Shown one piece after another: positions 55,868-64,000 of a DNA stretch of 64,000 nt; positions within the stretch are counted from its first letter, which is position 1, and the number at the start of each line of letters is the position of its first letter. Both the position numbers and the translations under genes were made by a program. The stretch comes from an uncultured Pelagibacteraceae bacterium (GTDB lineage Bacteria; Pseudomonadota; Alphaproteobacteria; Pelagibacterales; Pelagibacteraceae), in NCBI GenBank assembly GCA_902597055.1, contig CACJWG010000003.1, positions 24,114 through 88,113 on the forward strand, in the 5' to 3' direction. The notes under the pieces were generated by a model. That model was given only the letters and a program-made list of their open reading frames with translations. It was not told the origin of the DNA and made no database searches.

Positions 55868-56644
55868 ATGGAAAATAAAATAAATTATTTTATTCTTGGA
55901 TACCAAGGTTTTAATTATTTCAAGGAAAAATTTGATAAAGAAAAATTTCCTAATACAATATTGAGAATAATTGACAATGGAAATCAAAAAATAAACGAAC
56001 ACCAGCTTTATCAAACAAAAAAAAATCTTGGCTGTGCAGGAGGTTGGAATTTAATTTGTTACATTGCTTTTGAATACCTTGGGCTTGAAAAAATTATTAT
56101 AGGACAAGAAGATTTAATTGTTGAGGAAAATGAAATGAAAGATTTGCTTGAAAAATGTGATGAAAATACAATTACTGCTTTACTTAAACATCCATTCGAA
56201 TTTAGTACTTTTACTATTCATAAAAAAACTTTTAAAAAAATTGGTTTATTTGATGAGAATTGTATTGATGCTTATTGTGAGGATGCTGACTATAAACAAA
56301 GATGTTATTTAAGTGGAATTAAAATAGAGAGTTTAAACAAACCTAATGAAAGAAACTTAGGAATCTCAAGGAAGATCAACAAAAGAATTTATGATACAAT
56401 TACTGTTAATAGAATTTATATAAGAGAAAAGTGGGGCAAATCTATTAGTGAAAATAAGATAGACCAAATGAATGAACGGCCTCCCTATGAATTTAAATAT
56501 CCTTTTAATAAAAATAATTTGAACTTAAGTTTTTTTCCGATTACACAAAGAATGAAATTAATTCAAAATCTAGCGGGTGATAAATTGCCTTCACAGGAAG
56601 AAATACCTAAGTTTTTAAAAAATCCTGAAGGTATAAAAAAATAA
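55868..56644 (+). CDS. Glycosyltransferase-like protein (GT2-type fold)
   Basis: I place the start at ATG 55868 (258 residues), 4 bp after rnhA. The sequence has a reduced GT-A layout: ILRIIDNGNQ as the first strand, TKKNLGCAGGWNLI as the nucleotide-sugar binding turn, IIIGQEDLIV in place of the usual DxD, and a C-terminal IGLFDENCIDAYCEDADYKQR block that carries the ED catalytic-base motif. It is probably a surface-glycan enzyme placed among core genes. Specificity is unknown. Confidence 0.7.
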   Translation: MENKINYFILGYQGFNYFKEKFDKEKFPNTILRIIDNGNQKINEHQLYQTKKNLGCAGGWNLICYIAFEYLGLEKIIIGQEDLIVEENEMKDLLEKCDENTITALLKHPFEFSTFTIHKKTFKKIGLFDENCIDAYCEDADYKQRCYLSGIKIESLNKPNERNLGISRKINKRIYDTITVNRIYIREKWGKSISENKIDQMNERPPYEFKYPFNKNNLNLSFFPITQRMKLIQNLAGDKLPSQEEIPKFLKNPEGIKK

Positions 56645-56646
56645 TT

Positions 56647-58011
56647 TTATTTACTTTTAATAAATTTTTTTATCTCTTCTGTATTGTTTTTAAATATGTG
56701 AAAATTTTCTTTCGCATCAAGAACATATTGGAGTTCTTTTGGTAGTTTTTCATTTTTATTAATAGCATTATTTGTGGCATCTGGAAATTTACATGGATGA
56801 GCAGTTGATAAAACAACACAATCACTCAAAGATAGTTTTTGTGCAGCCCCTACTCCAATAGCTGTATGCGGATCTAGTACCATATTATTTGCTTCATAAT
56901 TTTGTTTGATAATTTCTAGAGTTTCTTTTTCATTACAACTTTCTGATAAAAAATCCTTTTGAATTATTTCTAAATTACTCTTTTCAATTAGATATGAGTT
57001 CTGCTTTACTTTTTTCATAATTTCCGCTGTCTTTTCAGAATTTGAATTATTCACATAATAAATTAATCTTTCAAAATTACTTGCTAATTGAATATCCATA
57101 CTCGGTGATAATGTTTCTCTCACCTCTTTTGAAATATATTCTCCTTTAGTGATTGCTCTATGTAAAATATCATTTTCATTTGTTGCTACAATTAATTTAT
57201 CAATTGGTAATCCCATTTTTTTTGCAATATATCCTGCAAAGACATCTCCAAAATTTCCTGTTGGAACTGAAAATGAAATATTATCTTTTCCTAATTTAAA
57301 ATATGCATAAAAATAATATACCGTTTGAGCAATTATTCTTGCCCAATTGATTGAGTTTACACCTGACATGTTTATAGATTTTGAAAACTCAAGATCTGAA
57401 AACATTTGTTTTACAATATTTTGACAATCATCAAAATTTCCATCTACTGCAATATTGAAAACATTTTTTTCTTTAACAGTTGTCATAATCTTTCTTTGAA
57501 CAGAAGAAATTCTATTATTTGGATGTAGAACAAATATATTTAAATTTGATTTTCCTTTAATTGCATCAATAGCTGCTGCACCAGTGTCCCCGGATGTTGC
57601 AACAACTATATTTATTGTTTTGTTATTTGATTTTAAGAAATGCTCATACATGTTCCCTATAAGCTGCATAGCAATGTCTTTAAACGCTAGAGTTGGTCCA
57701 TGAAATAATTCTAAGACTTTGAGTTGATTTAACTCAACTATTTTTACGACGTCTTTTTCTCTAAACTTGGAGTATGATTTCTTAATAATTTCGTTTAACT
57801 CTTTTTTACTCAGGAAATCACCAGTATATAAATAAATTATTTCAGTGGCTAAATCTATATAACTTAATTTTTTTAGAGAGTTTATCTTGTTCTCATCTAA
57901 TTTCTTAATATTCAAAGGTACAAAGAGCCCACCGTCTTCTGCGAGACCTTTAAGAAATATCTCGCTAAAAGAAAATTTTTTATGACTGTTTCTTGTACTT
58001 ATATATTCCAT
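56647..58011 (-). CDS. thrC: Threonine synthase
   Basis: ThrC turns O-phosphohomoserine into threonine. The 454-residue fold-II PLP enzyme has the N-terminal YISTRNSHKKFSFSEIFLKG, GLAEDGGLFVP, the PLP lysine in HGPTLAFKDIAMQ, SGDTGAAAIDAIKGK, and FSVPTGNFGDVFAGYIAKKMG. It is the last gene of the oxidase cluster and shares one base with the surf1 stop (TAATG). Confidence 0.96.
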   Translation of the reverse strand: MEYISTRNSHKKFSFSEIFLKGLAEDGGLFVPLNIKKLDENKINSLKKLSYIDLATEIIYLYTGDFLSKKELNEIIKKSYSKFREKDVVKIVELNQLKVLELFHGPTLAFKDIAMQLIGNMYEHFLKSNNKTINIVVATSGDTGAAAIDAIKGKSNLNIFVLHPNNRISSVQRKIMTTVKEKNVFNIAVDGNFDDCQNIVKQMFSDLEFSKSINMSGVNSINWARIIAQTVYYFYAYFKLGKDNISFSVPTGNFGDVFAGYIAKKMGLPIDKLIVATNENDILHRAITKGEYISKEVRETLSPSMDIQLASNFERLIYYVNNSNSEKTAEIMKKVKQNSYLIEKSNLEIIQKDFLSESCNEKETLEIIKQNYEANNMVLDPHTAIGVGAAQKLSLSDCVVLSTAHPCKFPDATNNAINKNEKLPKELQYVLDAKENFHIFKNNTEEIKKFIKSK

Positions 58012-58667
58012 TAATAATTTTTTTTTCTAAAATACAGATATATCAAAAGAATTGATATCGCTATTGAAAACCATGTTAAAGAGTATTTAAGGTGATTATT
58101 AGGCAGATCTGATGAAATTTTTTTAGGTATTGGATAAGAATTTGTTTGTTCTCCATTTTGAATAAAAATTATAAAAGGAGAAAATGTTTTTCCAGTATGT
58201 TTTTTTAGATCCAAGTCATTAAGTTTAAACCAATAATTTTTTGATAAGTCATTATTAGGTTTAAAATAATTTTTATCTGATTTTATTTTAGTAATTCCAA
58301 GGTATTCTGATTGTTTGAGATCAAAAGATTTACCTTTTAAATCTCTTGGTATCCATCCTTGATTAATTAAAAAGTTTTCTCCCTCAATATCAATTTCTTT
58401 AATTATATTAAAACCTGGCTCCCCGTTTTCACTGAGTCCATATAAATAAATTAAATTTTTATTATCGATTTTTCCTTTGAATTTAATTTTTTGAAAGTTT
58501 TTGATTTTCTGGGCTTCAAATTTTACTGGATCATTCATGAGAGAAGAATTAATTTCTTCAATTAGATTATTTTTCCAATTTAGTCTGTATAATTGCCAAA
58601 ATCCAAGTGCAAGAAAAAGTGTAATAAAAAAGGAAACAAATATTGTGAAAAGTAACTTATATCTCAA
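58011..58667 (-). CDS. SURF1-family cytochrome oxidase assembly protein
   Basis: The 218-residue protein has a membrane segment at each end (LLFTIFVSFFITLFLALGFW and LTWFSIAISILLIYLYF) around a periplasmic loop with the family motif NFLINQGWIPRD. The N-terminal ALGFWQLYRLNWK is characteristic. SURF1 assists haem a insertion into subunit I. It lies 5 bp after ctaE in the aa3 cluster. Confidence 0.93.
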   Translation of the reverse strand: MRYKLLFTIFVSFFITLFLALGFWQLYRLNWKNNLIEEINSSLMNDPVKFEAQKIKNFQKIKFKGKIDNKNLIYLYGLSENGEPGFNIIKEIDIEGENFLINQGWIPRDLKGKSFDLKQSEYLGITKIKSDKNYFKPNNDLSKNYWFKLNDLDLKKHTGKTFSPFIIFIQNGEQTNSYPIPKKISSDLPNNHLKYSLTWFSIAISILLIYLYFRKKNY

Positions 58668-58672
58668 TTAAA

Positions 58673-59464
58673 TTAGCTTCCCCAAACGTAGATTGCTGCA
58701 AATAAAAACAACCAAACTACATCGACAAAATGCCAGTACCATGCTGCAGCTTCAAATCCAAAATGATGATCCTTATTAAAATGACCAAGTTTTCCTCTCC
58801 ATAAGCAAACGGCTAAAAAGATAGTTCCAACTACCACATGAAATCCATGAAAGCCTGTGGCCATATAAAATGTTGCACCGTAAATATGTCCTGAAAAATC
58901 AAAACTTGCGTGTTGATACTCATAAATTTGAAGAAGAGTAAAAAAGAAACCTAGTAGAACTGTTGCCCATAAACCTTGAATAAAACCTTTTCTATCATCT
59001 TCTAATAAAGAGTGATGAGCCCATGTAACAGTTGTTCCAGATAATAATAAAACCAGTGTGTTGATTAATGGAATATCCCATGGATTAAATACCTCAATAT
59101 CTTTAGGCGGCCAAACTCCACCAACAAAAGCGCTTGGATACAAACTTGCATCAAAGTAAGCCCAAAACCAAGCAACAAAAAACATTACTTCAGATGCTAT
59201 AAACAATGTCATTCCATAACGATGATGTATCTGAACAACTGGAGTATGGTGACCTTGATGTTCGGCTTCATTCACAACATCTCTGAACCACATGTATGCT
59301 CCATAAATTAAAAGAGCAAAACCAAGTAACATAGCCCATATAACTTTTGAGTGAAAATAATAAACTGATCCTACAGCAGTAATTAAGGTAGCAAAAGATG
59401 TATAGATTGGCCACGGACTTGGATCAACTAAGTGGTAATCATGCTTTTGATCTTTAGAGCTCAT
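58673..59464 (-). CDS. ctaE: Cytochrome c oxidase subunit III
   Basis: The 263-residue protein has seven membrane helices. Family blocks include HDYHLVDPSPWPIYTSFA at the start, MTLFIASEVMFFVAWFWAYF, TFYMATGFHGFHVVVGTIFL, and the C-terminal WYWHFVDVVWLFLFAAIYVWG. Subunit III stabilises the oxidase core and proton uptake. It sits directly downstream of ctaG. Confidence 0.97.
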   Translation of the reverse strand: MSSKDQKHDYHLVDPSPWPIYTSFATLITAVGSVYYFHSKVIWAMLLGFALLIYGAYMWFRDVVNEAEHQGHHTPVVQIHHRYGMTLFIASEVMFFVAWFWAYFDASLYPSAFVGGVWPPKDIEVFNPWDIPLINTLVLLLSGTTVTWAHHSLLEDDRKGFIQGLWATVLLGFFFTLLQIYEYQHASFDFSGHIYGATFYMATGFHGFHVVVGTIFLAVCLWRGKLGHFNKDHHFGFEAAAWYWHFVDVVWLFLFAAIYVWGS

Positions 59465-59466
59465 AA

Positions 59467-60012
59467 TTAATTTACCTTTGATTGTTTATAATAGTCAGAA
59501 GAAAAAAATGTATATGACATTGTAATATCATCAATGTTTTTAGTTTTAGGATCATTTACCATCTCGGGATCTAAATAGAAAGTTAAAATATAACTCATTT
59601 TTTCTCCACTTTTAAGAGTTTGCTTTTCAAAACAAAAACATCCTAGTTTATTGAAATACTGTCCAAAAGTTGATGGGGATACATTGTAACTTGCAACTCC
59701 ACTTGATGGTTCTTTTCCAAAGTTTTCTACTTCAAACTCAACTTTGTAAACTTTACCTGGTTTAATATCATATAAAGATTTACTCGCTTTAAAATTCCAA
59801 GCCAAGTCTGTTTGAACATTTGTATCAAATCTTACTCTCACAGGTTCATCAATTACTATTTTTGGAGCTTCTTTTGAAATTTGAGTGGTGCCCCCAAATC
59901 CTGTGACACGGCAGAATAAATCATACAGTGGAACGGCAGCAAATGATAATCCTAGCATTAAAAAGAATATTAAAGATAAAATCAATGGCGTTAGGCTTTT
60001 TTTACTGATCAT
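59467..60012 (-). CDS. ctaG: Cytochrome c oxidase assembly protein CtaG (Cox11)
   Basis: Cox11 delivers copper to the CuB site. The 181-residue protein has one N-terminal membrane helix (LTPLILSLIFFLMLGLSFAA), then VPLYDLFCRVTGFGGTTQ and the copper-binding CFCF in KLGCFCFEKQTL. Its ATG overlaps the stop of the small gene upstream (ATGA). Confidence 0.97.
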   Translation of the reverse strand: MISKKSLTPLILSLIFFLMLGLSFAAVPLYDLFCRVTGFGGTTQISKEAPKIVIDEPVRVRFDTNVQTDLAWNFKASKSLYDIKPGKVYKVEFEVENFGKEPSSGVASYNVSPSTFGQYFNKLGCFCFEKQTLKSGEKMSYILTFYLDPEMVNDPKTKNIDDITMSYTFFSSDYYKQSKVN

Positions 60013-60131
60013 ATGGCTCTTTCAAAAACTCCAACATTGTAAAGTGTAAATACAAAAAGCAATAAGATAAATACTATAAGTCCAATAGCAGTAAATATAT
60101 TCTTTTTTTTAATTTTTTTGTCGACTTCCAT
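60009..60131 (-). CDS. Small single-span membrane protein, CoxF-like
   Basis: A 40-codon ORF fills the whole interval between ctaB and ctaG. Its ATG shares one base with the ctaB stop (TAATG) and its TGA overlaps the ctaG ATG (ATGA). The translation has a basic N-terminus (MEVDKKIKKKN) and one hydrophobic helix (AIGLIVFILLLFVFTLYNVG), ending FERAI. Alphaproteobacterial oxidase clusters often carry such a small gene (coxF) at this place. The exact overlaps at both ends argue that it is translated. Function is unknown, presumably oxidase assembly. Confidence 0.8.
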   Translation of the reverse strand: MEVDKKIKKKNIFTAIGLIVFILLLFVFTLYNVGVFERAI

Positions 60132-61042
60132 TAGAATAATTTATCAATTAAAAATAAAACGAATATAAAGAACAAGTAAAAGATTGAATAACCAAAAACT
60201 TTTTTTGCTTTTTGTAAATCAAAGTAATCTTTTTTTGTTTTTAATAAAGCATAGCATAATAAAATATAATAAATTGTTAGACCAAAGGTGCTAACTAGAA
60301 ATAATTCTCCAACAAAACCTATTATGTAAGGTAGCGCCAATGTCGGAAGCATTAAAAGTGAGTATACAAAAATATTTTTTTTTGTATTTTCGATACCATT
60401 GGTCACTGGTAACATTGGAATTTTTGCTCTTTTGTAGTCACCTACTTTATATAAGCTTAAAGCCCAAAAATGGGAAGGTGTCCAAAAAAATATTATCAAG
60501 AAAAATGATAGCGCTTCCAAACTTAAAGAATTAGTAACAATTGTCCATCCGATTACAGGAGGAAGTGCACCTGATGCTCCGCCAATTACTATGTTTTGTG
60601 GTGTTCTTCTTTTAAGCCAAATTGTATAAACAAATAAATAAAAGCTAATTGTAAAAAGTAATACTAAAGCAGATAGCAAGTTTGAAAAATAGTAAAGTCC
60701 TAAAACTGAAACTATTGATAGGACTATTCCAAAAACAAGTGCATATTTTTTTTTTAGCTTTCCTGTTGGAAGTGGCCTTAAACATGTTCTGCTCATTAGT
60801 TTGTCTAAATCTGCCTCATACCACATATTAAGAGCCCCTGCTGCTCCGGCACCAAGTGTCACAAAAAAAATATTTGTTATTGATTTAATAAAACCGATTT
60901 CACCTGGGGCAGTTAATAAACCAACCGCACATGTAAATATCACTAATGACATTACTCTAGGTTTCATCAGTCTTAACAATTCTAAGAAAATTGATGTATC
61001 AAATAGTGAAATACTTTTTGCTCTAGAATTATAAGTTGTCAT
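60131..61042 (-). CDS. ctaB: Protoheme IX farnesyltransferase (haem O synthase)
   Basis: CtaB attaches farnesyl diphosphate to haem b, giving haem O, the precursor of haem A. The 303-residue UbiA-family protein has nine or so membrane segments, the Asp-rich MWYEADLDKLMSRTCLRPLP and the second loop PVIGWTIVTN with YKRAKIPMLPV. It lies between ctaD and the coxF-like gene in the oxidase operon. Confidence 0.96.
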   Translation of the reverse strand: MTTYNSRAKSISLFDTSIFLELLRLMKPRVMSLVIFTCAVGLLTAPGEIGFIKSITNIFFVTLGAGAAGALNMWYEADLDKLMSRTCLRPLPTGKLKKKYALVFGIVLSIVSVLGLYYFSNLLSALVLLFTISFYLFVYTIWLKRRTPQNIVIGGASGALPPVIGWTIVTNSLSLEALSFFLIIFFWTPSHFWALSLYKVGDYKRAKIPMLPVTNGIENTKKNIFVYSLLMLPTLALPYIIGFVGELFLVSTFGLTIYYILLCYALLKTKKDYFDLQKAKKVFGYSIFYLFFIFVLFLIDKLF

Positions 61043-61055
61043 CTAATACCAATAA

Positions 61056-63507
<2,452 letters not shown>

Positions 63508-63565
63508 TTTTATCTCGTTTTTATACAGTTTTTAATTCAATTAACAAATTCAATTAATGCGACAA

Positions 63566-64000
63566 TTATGAATTGAAATAGACGAAATTCACTAATGAAA
63601 TAGCGGTTATAACGGCAGTATCTGACCTTAAAATATTCTTAGATAAAGTAAAAGATTTCACATCAGGAACTTTCAAAATAGACTCGCGTTCAGCTGGTGA
63701 AAAATCACCTTCGGGTCCTATCAAAACACTTAAAGCCTCTCCTTTTTTGAGATTATGATTTTTTAAAATATTTTGAGAATTCACATCAGCAAATAATAAT
63801 TTAGTGGTACCATCGATGTTTTTTAAAAAATCTTTAAGTTTTTTGACTTCTAAAATTTCTGGAGGGTTTAATTGATTAGATTGTTCTGTAGCTTCAATCA
63901 CTATCTTTCTTGCTCTTTCATAATTTAACTCTTTAACTTCTGTTCTCTCCGAAACAATTGGAATTATTTTACTTACACCTAGTTCAGTAGATTTTTGTAA
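63566..64000 (-). CDS. rsmE: 16S rRNA (uracil-1498-N3)-methyltransferase RsmE, 5' end beyond window
   Basis: The minus-strand frame is open from the right edge down to the stop at 63566. The visible part starts with QKSTELGVSKIIPIVSERTE, which is the RsmE family block, then EATEQSNQLNPPEI, the SPOUT knot LSVLIGPEGDFSPAERE, and SFTLSKNILRSDTAVITAIS. A GTG at 63901 is internal, not the start, because the conserved sequence continues upstream. RsmE methylates U1498 of 16S rRNA. The N-terminal PUA-like domain is missing from the window. Confidence 0.93.
   Translation of the reverse strand, partial: LQKSTELGVSKIIPIVSERTEVKELNYERARKIVIEATEQSNQLNPPEILEVKKLKDFLKNIDGTTKLLFADVNSQNILKNHNLKKGEALSVLIGPEGDFSPAERESILKVPDVKSFTLSKNILRSDTAVITAISLVNFVYFNS

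Noticed and set aside
63566..63901. A complete 111-residue gene starting at GTG 63901
   Set aside because: The same frame continues upstream to the window edge with conserved RsmE sequence, so it is the 3' part of a larger gene.

Overview
The window reads as a chromosomal segment of a SAR11-type marine alphaproteobacterium (Pelagibacterales). The signs are strong AT bias, Lys/Asn/Ile-rich proteins, and very tight packing: no gap between genes exceeds about 126 bp, and many starts and stops overlap. Alphaproteobacterial gene orders are preserved (mutY/DUF721/dsbA-like/smc; an F0 operon with b and b' subunits; ctaC-ctaD-ctaB-coxF-ctaG-ctaE-surf1; MarR/OmpR-type regulators; ccrM), together with a carotenoid-to-retinal operon. 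No rRNA, insertion sequence, prophage or CRISPR array is visible. One tRNA gene (Gln) is present.

Layout. 1-2830: edge of a surface-polysaccharide region (truncated membrane protein, two GT2 glycosyltransferases, a WecA/MraY-type sugar-phosphate transferase). 2847-7014 (minus): yqeY-dnaG-rpoD macromolecular-synthesis operon. 7141-11536: carA-carB. 11533-13130 (minus): 2OG-Fe(II) oxygenase and an ELM1-like protein. 13152-21069: trxB, aspartate aminotransferase (minus), then uvrB, a pteridine-reductase-like SDR, folB, uvrC and pgsA in an overlapping chain. 21070-24638: ilvE (minus), a MarR/response regulator/histidine kinase unit, ubiK (minus). 24683-30630: lgt, MidA-like methyltransferase, pgeF, prs, rplY, pth, ychF. 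30607-33171 (minus): cytochrome bc1 (petABC). 33237-35017: trmL, hemF, greA. 35014-38908 (minus): tRNA-Gln and a CCA/poly(A) polymerase-family gene, ispE, a TPR protein. 38951-41341: UDG-like protein, rnhB, ccrM. 41332-43460 (minus): FAD monooxygenase, mutY. 43459-49235: DUF721 protein, DsbA-like protein, a shortened SMC, atpI-atpB-atpE-atpF'-atpF. 49279-53543: crtI-crtB-crtY-blh. 53533-56644: ispH, thrB, rnhA, glycosyltransferase. 56647-64000 (minus): thrC, surf1, cytochrome aa3 oxidase and its assembly genes, truncated rsmE.

The main functional theme is energy conservation. The window holds cytochrome bc1, aa3 oxidase with haem-O and copper assembly factors, ATP synthase F0, haem and ubiquinone accessory genes, and the pathway that makes retinal for a rhodopsin encoded elsewhere. 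The MarR/OmpR-family regulators resemble PetP/PetR, which in Rhodobacter support bc1 expression.

The observations most worth checking are: an SMC of 798 residues with no recognisable hinge; a ccrM promoter whose spacer and -10 box carry GANTC sites, the expected target of its own product; a tRNA-Gln whose CCA end lies 3 nt before the AUG of a CCA-adding-enzyme-family gene; a 22-bp perfect palindrome between petABC and trmL carrying TATAAT on both strands; and a four-codon upstream ORF ending inside the TTG start of carA.
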